Shown in pieces: positions 16,605 through 24,385 of a stretch of 64,000 nucleotides of DNA; positions within the stretch are counted from its first letter, which is position 1; the number at the start of each line of letters is the position of its first letter. The position numbers and the translations under genes were made by a program. Where the stretch lies: assembly GCF_019249725.2 (NCBI RefSeq), contig NZ_CP137559.1:601501-665500 (forward strand), read 5' to 3'. Under the pieces are notes generated by a model. It saw nothing but the letters and a program-made list of their open reading frames with translations. It searched no databases and was not told the origin of the DNA. Source of the stretch: Segatella hominis (GTDB lineage: Bacteria > Bacteroidota > Bacteroidia > Bacteroidales > Bacteroidaceae).

Positions 16605-18797
16605 ATGAAGGAAAAAATTGTAATTTATCAAGTTCTCCCGAGGCTCTTCGGTAATCAGAATACCACACGAAAGGAGAACGGAACAATTGAGGAGAATGGT
16701 TGCGGCAAACTGAATAATTTTACCGATGATGTGCTGGCTCGCATACATGATATGGGTTTCACTCACATTTGGTTTACTGGAGTTATTCGTCACGCTACCC
16801 AAACAAACTACTCATCTTATGGTATTCCTACCCAACACGCAGAGGTGGTGAAAGGAAAGGCAGGCTCTCCATACGCTATAACTGACTATTATGATATTGA
16901 TCCAGATTTAGCGGAGAATGTAAGCTTGCGAATGACTGAATGGGAACGTCTTATAGACAGAAGCCACAAGGCTGGTATGAAGGTTATCATGGACTTCGTG
17001 CCTAACCATGTGGCCCGTGAGTATCATTCTATTTGCAAACCAGCAGGTGTACGAGATTTAGGAGAAGATGATGATACGAACATGCACTTCTCTACAAAGA
17101 ATAATTTCTATTATGCCTGGGGTGACTTAGACCTGAATGAAGTCCGTCATTCCAAACCGGCAATGGTTCCTTTTTCAGAGAAGGATTCTAAGATTTTTGA
17201 ACCATATACAGAAAGTCCGGCTAAGGCTACAGGAAATGATCGTTTTGATAATCGCCCAGGTTGTAATGACTGGTATGAGACCGTGAAACTCAACTATGGT
17301 GTTGATTATTGTGATGCAGGAGGTAGAAGTTATCACTATGAACCAGTACCAAGTACATGGGGCAAGATGACAGATATCCTGCTTTATTGGGCAGGCAAAG
17401 GTGTGGATGGTTTCCGCTGCGATATGGCGGAGATGGTTCCTACAGCCTTTTGGTCGTATGCTACTGAGATATTGAAATCCCGTTTCCCTCATATCATTGT
17501 GATAGGTGAGGTTTATGATCCAAGTCAGTATCGCAACTATGTGAAGGCAGGTTTTGATTATCTATATGATAAGGTGGGTATGTATGATTGTCTGCGTGGA
17601 GTAATCCGTGGTGAGCGTCCTGCTGCCAGTATCACTCATGAATGGCAGGTGGTGGATGATATCCGCGAGCACATGCTCTATTTCCTGGAAAATCATGATG
17701 AGCAGCGCATCGCCAGCGATTTCTTCTGTGGTAATGCTATGAAGGCGATTCCAGCAGTAGCCATGAGTCTCTTCTTCCAGAAGAATCCTTTCATGCTTTA
17801 TAGCGGACAGGAATTTGGCGAGAAGGGTATGGATAAGGAAGGATTCAGTGGCAGAGATGGTCGCACCACGATATTTGATTATTGGAGTCCTGAGACTTTG
17901 GCGCATGCTTATCAGGAAAATGCTGAGGAAGTATATACCCAAGAACAGAAGTATTTGACAGCCACTTATCGCCAGCTTCTTCGTCTCGCCAATGAGGAGA
18001 AAGCAATTCGTGAGGGTGAAACCTTCGATTTGATGTATGTGAATCCGTGGTCTGAAGGCTTCGATCCGCGTACCAACTTTGCTTTCCTTCGCAAGAAGGA
18101 TGATGAGGTGATGCTCATCGTGCTCAATTTCTCTCAGGAGACTCGTCAGTTGCAGGTTTGTATTCCAGGTCATGCCTTCGATTTCTTCCAAATCAAGGAA
18201 GAAGAAGTCCTTGTCACAGAACTGTTCTCTGGTGGTAAGAAGAAGGTGGAACTGAAGAAGGATGGCGTGTTCCCAATATCAATGGATGCCAATGGAGTAA
18301 GAATATATAAATTCAATGTCAAGATGGAGGAGATTGATTTCATATTGAATGAGCACCACAAGGAGGAGTTCCCTCCTGCTCATACGGCTGAGCATCTGCT
18401 CAACCAGTTGATGGTTCGCATGTTTGGTTGCGAGCGTAGTCGCAATGCCCATATTGAGCGTAAGAAGAGTAAGATGACTTTTGTTGTCGATCATAAGCCA
18501 ACTCGTCAGGAGGAAAAGGCGATAGAAACGGAAATGAATCGCTTGATAGAGGAAGATATGCCTGTGACCTATGAGTTTGTGGATCGCGACCATATTCCTG
18601 CAAATGTTAAGATTGATCGTTTGCCGGATGATGCAAGTGAAACCTTGCGTCTGGTACGCATTGGTGATTACGATGTTTGTCCATGTATTGGCAAGCATGT
18701 ACGTTCTACGGCGCAGATTGGTAAGTTTGTATTGCTCGGCACCAATTGGGATGAGCATGCCCATTCATTGCGTATCCGTTTCAAGATTGTGCAGTAG
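16605..18797 (+). CDS. GH13 alpha-amylase-family enzyme fused to an AlaX-type tRNA-editing domain
   Basis: A 730-residue fusion. Residues 1-573 form a cytoplasmic GH13 enzyme with all four conserved regions: DFVPNH, GFRCDMAEM (nucleophile Asp), IVIGEVYD (acid Glu) and FLENHDEQR; there is no signal peptide. Residues 574-730 match a stand-alone AlaX editing protein in size and carry its zinc ligands: HTAEH at 593-597 and CIGKH at 694-698. AlaX proteins remove Ser or Gly wrongly attached to tRNA-Ala. An internal ATG at 18324 marks the likely former start of the editing gene, and the amylase would normally stop just before it, so the fusion probably arose by loss of a stop codon. No frameshift is visible. 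Substrate of the GH13 part is unknown (alpha-glucan likely). Confidence 0.85.
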   Translation: MKEKIVIYQVLPRLFGNQNTTRKENGTIEENGCGKLNNFTDDVLARIHDMGFTHIWFTGVIRHATQTNYSSYGIPTQHAEVVKGKAGSPYAITDYYDIDPDLAENVSLRMTEWERLIDRSHKAGMKVIMDFVPNHVAREYHSICKPAGVRDLGEDDDTNMHFSTKNNFYYAWGDLDLNEVRHSKPAMVPFSEKDSKIFEPYTESPAKATGNDRFDNRPGCNDWYETVKLNYGVDYCDAGGRSYHYEPVPSTWGKMTDILLYWAGKGVDGFRCDMAEMVPTAFWSYATEILKSRFPHIIVIGEVYDPSQYRNYVKAGFDYLYDKVGMYDCLRGVIRGERPAASITHEWQVVDDIREHMLYFLENHDEQRIASDFFCGNAMKAIPAVAMSLFFQKNPFMLYSGQEFGEKGMDKEGFSGRDGRTTIFDYWSPETLAHAYQENAEEVYTQEQKYLTATYRQLLRLANEEKAIREGETFDLMYVNPWSEGFDPRTNFAFLRKKDDEVMLIVLNFSQETRQLQVCIPGHAFDFFQIKEEEVLVTELFSGGKKKVELKKDGVFPISMDANGVRIYKFNVKMEEIDFILNEHHKEEFPPAHTAEHLLNQLMVRMFGCERSRNAHIERKKSKMTFVVDHKPTRQEEKAIETEMNRLIEEDMPVTYEFVDRDHIPANVKIDRLPDDASETLRLVRIGDYDVCPCIGKHVRSTAQIGKFVLLGTNWDEHAHSLRIRFKIVQ

Positions 18798-18820
18798 TGA
18801 TAAAATATAGTAACGATATA

Positions 18821-18872
18821 AAAAAAAGCAGCAATGGCTATACTTTTCAGTAGTAGCTATTGCTGTTTTTTT
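18821..18872 (+). terminator. Terminator of the amylase-AlaX gene
   Basis: AAAAAAAGCAGCAATGGCTA pairs with TAGCTATTGCTGTTTTTTT, one bulge and one wobble. The A and T tracts on both sides would allow function in both directions. Confidence 0.85.
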
Positions 18873-18958
18873 CTTATATAGCAAGATGACTTTTTTCTCT
18901 TGATATAAATTGTTTATGCACTAGGGAGAATTCTTTGTTCTGCGTCTTTGAATGTCCG

Positions 18959-19180
18959 TTCAACGTCGTTGAATGGAAAATTATCCTATAAGAGAGAAAC
19001 ATTTATTGAGGTATAGATGCTTTTCTATGTCTTTTGACATCTTTGTTAGTGTCAGTCTTATCCTATAAATACGTTTCTTTGTCGGTGCTCGTCTGATGGG
19101 CACATACGGACCAACTGATGGGCATCGATGGATCAACAGACGAGCACTCACTGCTCGTCACGTGAGCATTGAGTGCCCAT
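18959..19180. repeat. Palindrome cluster upstream of hipBA
   Basis: No gene in 18873-19278. I see TTCAACG/CGTTGAA at 18959-18973, a direct repeat TTATCCTATAA (about 18981 and 19062), and a nested set of perfect inverted repeats: ATGGGCAC 19096-19103 with GTGCCCAT 19173-19180, GTGCTCGTCTG 19085-19095 with CAGACGAGCAC 19137-19147, and ACGAGCA 19140-19146 with TGCTCGT 19152-19158. Alternative folds compete for the same bases. Function unknown. Confidence 0.6.
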
Positions 19181-19278
19181 AGTATAGAGTGATTTTTGGG
19201 CACTTTGTGCAAAAAGAGCATCAAAAGTACGTCATTTATCAGAAAAAATAGAAAGGAAAAAAATAATCTCTTGAAAGC

Positions 19279-19375
19279 TTGCCAGTCTCATTCCTTTTTA
19301 TTATTTTTGCAACCATAAATATCAGTATGTTGAAGATAAAGGCTGATATAAAGGGTAAATATCATTATAATGATA
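19279..19375 (+). promoter_or_regulatory. hipBA promoter and candidate HipB operator
   Basis: TTG at 19279-19281, 20-nt spacer, TATTTTTG at 19302-19309. Downstream, in the leader, lie an inverted repeat ATATCAG (19319-19325) / CTGATAT (19343-19349) and a perfect 16-bp palindrome TATCATTATAATGATA (19360-19375) ending 19 nt before the hipB start. TATC...GATA arms resemble the E. coli HipB operator arms. Confidence 0.65.
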
Positions 19376-19394
19376 GATAAATGAATAGAAGATT

Positions 19395-19703
19395 ATGGCA
19401 GATTTATATGAATATTCTACTCCAGAGTTGGTACGCTTGCTGGGAATGAGATTCAAAGAATATAGAATGAGATGCAATCTCACCCAGAAAGAGGTTGCCG
19501 AGCTTACGGGGCTTGGCTTGACCACCATCCACAAGTTTGAGAATGGAACAGCGGGCAATCTTTCGCTTGCCACTTTTCTTCTCTTGCTGAAGGTGGTGGG
19601 GCAGATTGATGCCATCAACGATGTGCTTCCTGAACTACCCCCTTCACCTTATTTGATGAGAAAGGATGAGAGGAAAGCGCAGAGAATACGTCATACTAAA
19701 TAA
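19395..19703 (+). CDS. hipB: HipB-like antitoxin, XRE-family
   Basis: A 102-residue DNA-binding protein. A Cro/C1-type helix-turn-helix spans about 18-72 (LTQKEVAELTGLGLTTIHKF...NLSLATFLLLLKVVG). A basic C-terminal tail (KDERKAQRIRHTK) follows. It precedes the kinase toxin by 9 nt. It should both neutralise HipA and repress the operon by binding the palindromes just upstream. The N-terminal 15 residues (MADLYEYSTPELVRLL) are an added helix. Confidence 0.85.
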   Translation: MADLYEYSTPELVRLLGMRFKEYRMRCNLTQKEVAELTGLGLTTIHKFENGTAGNLSLATFLLLLKVVGQIDAINDVLPELPPSPYLMRKDERKAQRIRHTK

Positions 19704-19712
19704 TAACTGGTT

Positions 19713-21203
19713 ATGGTAAATACGTTGAGAGTAATGCTTTGGGACGAAGAAATCGGTCGCTTAGCATGGGACGATCGCCGCAGGTTATCGTACTTTACAT
19801 ATAATCCTGAGTTCTTGAAGAAGGGAATTGATGTTTCTCCTCTTCAAGCTCCTGTGCGTGGTATTCGTGCAATGACACCCGTGTGGGGAGAGGATGCCAG
19901 AATGTACCAAAAACTTCCTGCTTTTTTGGCTGATTCGTTGCCGGATGCCTGGGGTAATCAGCTTTTCGAGCTTTGGCGAATTCAAAATCATATTCCTAAT
20001 GCTGATATAACTCCGTTGGATAAACTTTCCTTTATCGGTAAGCGAGGCATGGGGGCATTGGAATTCTTACCAGAGGTGGCAAAGACGGATAAGGTTGAAA
20101 TGATAGATGTCAAGTCGTTGGCCGATTTGGCAGAGCGCATATTCATCGAGCGTGAAAATGCCCACATCATGCCAGAGGAATCTATCACTATGCAGTCTTT
20201 GCTTACTGTGGGAACATCGGCTGGTGGACGTCAACCTAAGGCTATCATTGCCATCAATAAAGATACGGGGGAAATACGAAGTGGTCAGGTGGCTGGGCTT
20301 CAGGATTATGATTACTATATATTGAAATTTGGCGATACGAAATATAGTTCTGCCGAGATAGAGATGACCTATTACGAGATGGCCATCAAGTCGGGAATAG
20401 ATATGATGCCATCCAGACTATATGAGATTGATGGAAACAGGAATTTCATAACGAAGCGTTTCGATCGTGATGGTGAGCGGAAATTGCATACACAGACCCT
20501 TGCTGCGATTTCTCCAGAAACCGATAGTTATGAGGGACTTGTTGCTGTCTGTAGAAAAATACATTTGCCAGAGACTGATTGTCAGGAGGTATTTCGCAGA
20601 CTTGTGTTCAATGTACTTTCCAACAATACGGATGACCATACAAAGAATTTCTCTTTTGTGATGGACGAGGCGGGTCTTTGGCGTTTGTCGCCAGCCTATG
20701 ACCTCACTTATATTATAGATACAGGAGGCTATTTACCCAATACGGGTCATTGTATGTATGTAAGGTCTAAGCTGCATCATATTTCTTACGATGATGCCAT
20801 TCTGTTTGCCAAGGACAATGGCATTCGGCGTGCTGATGCAATCATCAGGGAAGTAGCTGATTCTCTGCGGCAATTCCGTGACATAGCCAAGCGGTATGCT
20901 GTTCAGGACAGATGGATCAGTTCCATAGAATCAGCGATAAATGCTCATCTCGTTTCATGGGGGTTGGAGGATAAAGACAACAGTTCTGCTTCTTTTGAGA
21001 TAGATGGTAAAAGTTGTACTGATGTTCGCATAGAGCAGGCTTACAAAGGCAACTTCCATTTGTATGCAAGCATAGATGGGCGAGACTGTAAGTTTATTAT
21101 CGGAAAGAACAAGCCCGAATATGCTACGATTCAAGAGACGGGATTGTCAAATCTTTCTAAATCGATGCTCATGGATTTGGTTGCGAAATATCTGGTGAGA
21201 TAG
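19713..21203 (+). CDS. hipA: HipA-like serine/threonine kinase toxin
   Basis: A 496-residue HipA-family kinase. The N-terminal couple-HipA part contains MTPVWGEDARMYQKLPAFLADSLPDAWGNQL. The Gly-rich ATP loop region TVGTSAGGRQPKA, the lysine strand YILKFGD and the catalytic NNTDDHTKNFSF with LSPAYDLTY (metal-binding Asp) are all present, so the kinase looks active. The last 70 residues or so extend beyond E. coli HipA (440 residues). Known HipA toxins phosphorylate aminoacyl-tRNA synthetases and induce growth arrest; the target here is unknown. The gene is coupled to hipB and ends at a weak AAGTGATT/AATCACTT hairpin (21209-21246). Confidence 0.88.
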   Translation: MVNTLRVMLWDEEIGRLAWDDRRRLSYFTYNPEFLKKGIDVSPLQAPVRGIRAMTPVWGEDARMYQKLPAFLADSLPDAWGNQLFELWRIQNHIPNADITPLDKLSFIGKRGMGALEFLPEVAKTDKVEMIDVKSLADLAERIFIERENAHIMPEESITMQSLLTVGTSAGGRQPKAIIAINKDTGEIRSGQVAGLQDYDYYILKFGDTKYSSAEIEMTYYEMAIKSGIDMMPSRLYEIDGNRNFITKRFDRDGERKLHTQTLAAISPETDSYEGLVAVCRKIHLPETDCQEVFRRLVFNVLSNNTDDHTKNFSFVMDEAGLWRLSPAYDLTYIIDTGGYLPNTGHCMYVRSKLHHISYDDAILFAKDNGIRRADAIIREVADSLRQFRDIAKRYAVQDRWISSIESAINAHLVSWGLEDKDNSSASFEIDGKSCTDVRIEQAYKGNFHLYASIDGRDCKFIIGKNKPEYATIQETGLSNLSKSMLMDLVAKYLVR

Positions 21204-21245
21204 AAGAGAAGTGATTTTCTGTGACCTTTATCAGGTGTAATCACT

Positions 21246-21488
21246 TTATTGCTTAAACAAATCATCCATCGTTATCTCGCTCTGTATCATGCCATATTGG
21301 GCATTTTTTGCCACTCCATAGGTCGTAACGAAGGTGAGGTGCAGAGCCTTGCTGGTACCGGTGGTTTCTCTGAACAACTCACGGCGATAGATAATATGTT
21401 CCAGATAGGAAAGAGTAATCTCGAAGGGTTTCCGCCAGAGTATGAGGATACAAAGATAATGCTTTTATTTGAATTCCGCAAGAGATAT
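21246..21488 (-). pseudogene. C-terminal remnant of an archaeal-type/DUF234-like ATPase gene
   Basis: Read on the minus strand, the 81 codons ending with the stop at 21246-21248 give a recognisable ATPase C-terminus: FEITLSYLEHII, RRELFRETTGTSKALHLTF, VTTYGVAKNAQY and IQSEITMDDLFKQ. The pattern YGV-N-Y-IQSEVT-DDLF is typical of the end of ATPase_2/AAA proteins common in Bacteroidales. One in-frame stop (TAA) interrupts it near the upstream end, after ISLAEFK, and nothing upstream of 21488 continues it because the ybjQ terminator starts there. The plus-strand reading frame over the same bases is a shadow. So this is a decayed gene whose N-terminal three quarters are gone. Confidence 0.65.
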
Positions 21489-21494
21489 TAGATA

Positions 21495-21563
21495 AAAATA
21501 TGCTTGAAATGGGGCGGTAACAGCCTAAAAAATCGAGTTACCGCCCTGTTTCAAGCATATTTT
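21495..21563. terminator. Long bidirectional terminator hairpin
   Basis: AAAATATGCTTGAAA-GGGGCGGTAAC and its partner GTTACCGCCCT-TTTCAAGCATATTTT, 15-nt loop, about 26 bp of stem. It lies 24 nt after the minus-strand ybjQ stop and serves that gene. Confidence 0.85.
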
Positions 21564-21586
21564 GTTCTATTTAACTGTCGCTGAAC

Positions 21587-21904
21587 TTAGATAATTACCG
21601 CCGTTCCGCTGCAAGTTACCATCAGCATAGAGCCGCTGTTGCCTACGGTTTCGTAATCCAGGTCTATGCCCACGATGGCGTTGCAGCCTAAGGATGCAGC
21701 ACGCTGGCTCATTTCTCTGAGCGCAGTATCTTTGGCTTCGCGGAGCGTACTTTCGTAAGAACCGCTTCTTCCGCCAATCACATCACGAATACTGGCAAAG
21801 AAATCCTTCACAAAGTTGGTACCAATGATGGTTTCGCCTGTCACAATGCCACGATATTCACGGATAGGGTGACCTTCTATGGTTGGAGTTGTGCTCAAAA
21901 TCAT
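21587..21904 (-). CDS. ybjQ: YbjQ/UPF0145 family protein
   Basis: A 105-residue protein of the YbjQ (heavy-metal-binding domain, UPF0145) family. It begins [20 protein letters not shown] and has the core [45 protein letters not shown]. The family forms pentamers; the function is not established. I use the ATG at 21904, which gives the usual family length. An upstream ATG at 21937 would add 11 residues including a basic run; its DNA (AGAAAGGAAAAG) looks more like a leader. Confidence 0.85.
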   Translation of the reverse strand: MILSTTPTIEGHPIREYRGIVTGETIIGTNFVKDFFASIRDVIGGRSGSYESTLREAKDTALREMSQRAASLGCNAIVGIDLDYETVGNSGSMLMVTCSGTAVII

Positions 21905-22001
21905 AATCTTTTCCTTTCTTTTTATGTTATTACTCATGTTATCTTATAGCTTAGACGATGAAGGAATAAAAAAGGTTGCATGGAATTTTAAAAAAAAAGC
22001 A

Positions 22002-22048
22002 AAATAAAAGCTCCATTCGTCATCATGATACGAATGGAGCTTTTATTT
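22002..22048. terminator. Bidirectional terminator between rng and ybjQ
   Basis: AAATAAAAGCTCCATTCGT, 9-nt loop, then a perfect 19-nt partner. A-tracts and T-tracts flank both sides. It lies 41 nt after the rng stop on the minus strand. Confidence 0.85.
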
Positions 22049-22088
22049 ATTATTCTATGCATGAGAAACCCCATTTGGTTTCAGACAA

Positions 22089-23660
22089 CTATTTAGTTTC
22101 CTGTTCTTCCTGCATATCCAGATACTGGTTGTCCTTATCGTAGAATTCATACTGAAGGAATGCCAGTTTCTGTGAAGCAATCACATTAAATCCGAAACCA
22201 TACTTGAACTGCCATTTGCGCTTCAATGAAATGAAGCCCTTATTGATAAAGGCAGCTACATAAGGATTCACATACAAAGTAAATTTCTTGACGCCAATCT
22301 TGTTGACTAAGCGGTCAATCTTTCTTTCCAATTGGTCGGTGAAGAGGATGCTGGATTTTATTTTGCCCGATCCGAAACAGGTAGGGCAGGTTTCCTCTAC
22401 GTTTACGTCCATAGCAGGTCGTACACGCTGACGGGTAATCTGCATCAATCCGAATTTGCTCAATGGAAGGATATTGTGCTTGGCACGGTCCTTCTGCATG
22501 TTCTTGCACATGCGTTCATAAAGCAATTGTCGGTCTTCCGCCAGATGCATATCAATGAAATCGACCACGATGATACCTCCCATATCGCGGAGTCTCAACT
22601 GTCGTGCCAACTCATCGGCAGCACCCAGGTTCACATCGAGAGCATTTGCTTCCTGACCTTTCTCACGAGTGCGGTTGCCACTGTTTACATCAACTACATG
22701 CAGAGCCTCTGTGTGCTCGATGATGAGATAAGCACCATGTTTGTAGTTGACAACTCGTCCAAATCCAGCCTTAATCTGTTTGGTAATGCTGAAATTGTCG
22801 AAGATAGGCACCTTACCAGTATAGAGCTTAACTATGCCCGCCTTTTCAGGGGCTATTAGAGAAACATAGTTTTTCACCTCGTTCATCACATCCTCGTTGT
22901 TTACGTAGATGTTCTCGTAAGATGGGTTAAACAAGTCACGCAGGAGAGCGACGGCTCTTCCGGTTTCCTCGAATGCCAGTTGCGGGCGTTGCTGTGTCTT
23001 CTGTACCTTGGCGATAGCATCCTCCCATCGCTTCACCAGAACTTTAAGCTCAGCATCGAGTTCTGCGACTCGTTTTCCCTCAGCTACAGTACGTACGATT
23101 ACACCACAATTCTTAGGTTTGATACTGTGGATGAGTTGCTTGAGTCGTGAACGTTCTTCACCGCTTTTGATTTTCGACGAAACAGAAACTTTTTCTCCAA
23201 ATGGCATGAGCACCAAGTATCGACCTGCAAATGAGATTTCTCCCGTCAGTCGAGGTCCCTTGGTTGAGATGGGTTCTTTTACGATTTGCACCAACACTTC
23301 CTGTCCTGTCTTCAGAACATTCTGTATGCTACCTTCCTTCTCGAGGTCAGGTAATTTGGTGGCTTTAGAGAATGGGAAAAGTTTCTTTCTGTCGCTCTGT
23401 ACTTGTTTAAGATACTTCTGGTAGGAATTAAATTGACTTCCTAGATCAAGATAATGAAGAAAGGCGTCGCGTTCATAACCTACATCCACAAAACAAGCAT
23501 TAAGTCCCGGCATGAGTTTCTTAACCTTGGCGATGTAGATGTTGCCCACAGAAAAGGAAGCCTCGCGTGGCTCATTTTGATATTCTACTAATTGCTTATC
23601 CTCCATGAGCGCGATGGAGATGTCTTTCTGTTGGACGTCAATTACAACTTCGCTTGTCAT
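22089..23660 (-). CDS. rng: Ribonuclease G/E family endonuclease
   Basis: A 523-residue RNase E/G catalytic protein. It starts MTSEVVIDVQQKDISIALME (ATG at 23660; the longer frame to 23714 adds 18 atypical residues). The S1-like RNA-binding part contains GNIYIAKVKKLMPGLNACFVDVG and the catalytic DNase I-like part contains VVDFIDMHLAEDRQ with metal-binding Asp residues. The zinc-link CPTCFGSGK is present, as needed for dimer assembly. It processes rRNA precursors and decays mRNA. The minus-strand order HU, 29-residue basic protein, rng is typical of Bacteroidales. Confidence 0.93.
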   Translation of the reverse strand: MTSEVVIDVQQKDISIALMEDKQLVEYQNEPREASFSVGNIYIAKVKKLMPGLNACFVDVGYERDAFLHYLDLGSQFNSYQKYLKQVQSDRKKLFPFSKATKLPDLEKEGSIQNVLKTGQEVLVQIVKEPISTKGPRLTGEISFAGRYLVLMPFGEKVSVSSKIKSGEERSRLKQLIHSIKPKNCGVIVRTVAEGKRVAELDAELKVLVKRWEDAIAKVQKTQQRPQLAFEETGRAVALLRDLFNPSYENIYVNNEDVMNEVKNYVSLIAPEKAGIVKLYTGKVPIFDNFSITKQIKAGFGRVVNYKHGAYLIIEHTEALHVVDVNSGNRTREKGQEANALDVNLGAADELARQLRLRDMGGIIVVDFIDMHLAEDRQLLYERMCKNMQKDRAKHNILPLSKFGLMQITRQRVRPAMDVNVEETCPTCFGSGKIKSSILFTDQLERKIDRLVNKIGVKKFTLYVNPYVAAFINKGFISLKRKWQFKYGFGFNVIASQKLAFLQYEFYDKDNQYLDMQEEQETK

Positions 23661-23775
23661 TTTCTTCAAAAAATCTTTTAAATTAGTACTTACAGAAAAG
23701 GGGCATGTCAACACTTAAGAGCTGACATACCCCCTCAGTCACGAACTGACTGGGAGCAAAATAGGCTATAAAAGC

Positions 23776-23865
23776 TTACTTGCTCTTATGTCTGTTCTTA
23801 CGTAATCTCTTTTTACGCTTGTGAGTAGCCATCTTGTGGCCCTTCTTTTTCTTTCCGTTTGGCAT
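23776..23865 (-). CDS. 29-residue highly basic protein, probably ribosome-associated
   Basis: Start MPNGKKKKGHKMATHKRKKR, then a basic tail ending RHKSK; 20 of 29 residues are Lys, Arg or His. It lies between HU and rng on the same strand, 54 nt after HU and 115 nt before rng. The Lys/His/Arg pattern KMATHKRKKRLRKNRH resembles the short COX24_C/AURKAIP1 (mS38-like) motif found in small ribosomal proteins, and a small extra ribosomal protein is known from Bacteroidetes ribosome structures. Whether this is that protein I cannot verify. It is too short for most gene finders. The start is the first ATG and the frame is fully open. Confidence 0.75.
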   Translation of the reverse strand: MPNGKKKKGHKMATHKRKKRLRKNRHKSK

Positions 23866-23919
23866 GATTTTAAAATTTTAAAATATTGTTATTTATAAAT
23901 GTTATGTCCAAAGACTTAA

Positions 23920-24219
23920 TTAATCCTCATTTTCAACAGCTTCACCCAACATCAAATCTACAAAACTCTTTGCTGGTTTGAAATTTGGAAGGTCGTGAGC
24001 TGGAATGGTGAGAGTAATGTTCTTGGAAATGTTACGCGCAGTCTTTGCAGCTCTATGCTTGATGTTAAAGCTTCCAAATCCGCGAAGGTAAACATTCTCT
24101 TTTCTCTCGACAAGACTGGCCTTAACCTGATCCATAAAAGCTTCTATTACTACGCCAACATCTTTCTTTGGTACTCCAGTTGCTATAGACACCTCGTTGA
24201 TGATATCTGCTTTAGTCAT
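23920..24219 (-). CDS. hup: HU/IHF-family DNA-binding protein
   Basis: A 99-residue nucleoid protein. Start MTKADIINEVSIATGVPKKDV, the DNA-minor-groove arm region VYLRGFGSFNIKHRAAKTARNI, and PNFKPAKSFVDLM near the end match HU/IHF. The last residues (GEAVENED) form an acidic tail beyond the 90-residue norm. It has a clean minus-strand promoter and leads a unit with the 29-residue basic gene and perhaps rng. Confidence 0.95.
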   Translation of the reverse strand: MTKADIINEVSIATGVPKKDVGVVIEAFMDQVKASLVERKENVYLRGFGSFNIKHRAAKTARNISKNITLTIPAHDLPNFKPAKSFVDLMLGEAVENED

Positions 24220-24264
24220 GTTATTCTTACTATAATTATTTATTTATTAATCTAAATCGGTGTG

Positions 24265-24295
24265 CAAAGATACAAGTTTTTTGCGACATAACAAA
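24265..24295 (-). promoter_or_regulatory. HU promoter
   Basis: On the minus strand: TTTG (plus 24292-24295), 19-nt spacer, TATCTTTG (plus 24265-24272). The leader would be about 40 nt. Confidence 0.75.
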
Positions 24296-24334
24296 AAAGT
24301 TAGCGATTTTTTTGCAAAAATAATGCTCTAAGTA

Positions 24335-24366
24335 TTTGCATATAAGGTTTTTATTGTGTATTTTTG
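24335..24366 (+). promoter_or_regulatory. Promoter of the TPM/lemA unit
   Basis: TTTG at 24335-24338, 20-nt spacer, TATTTTTG at 24359-24366. Its -7 element overlaps an upstream in-frame GTG (24356), which shows that the GTG cannot be the start codon. Confidence 0.8.
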
Positions 24367-24385
24367 TACCAAAATTGAAAAAATA

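Noticed and set aside
21249..21491. 80-codon plus-strand ORF after hipA
   Set aside because: The minus strand of the same bases reads as an ATPase C-terminus; the plus frame has no features.
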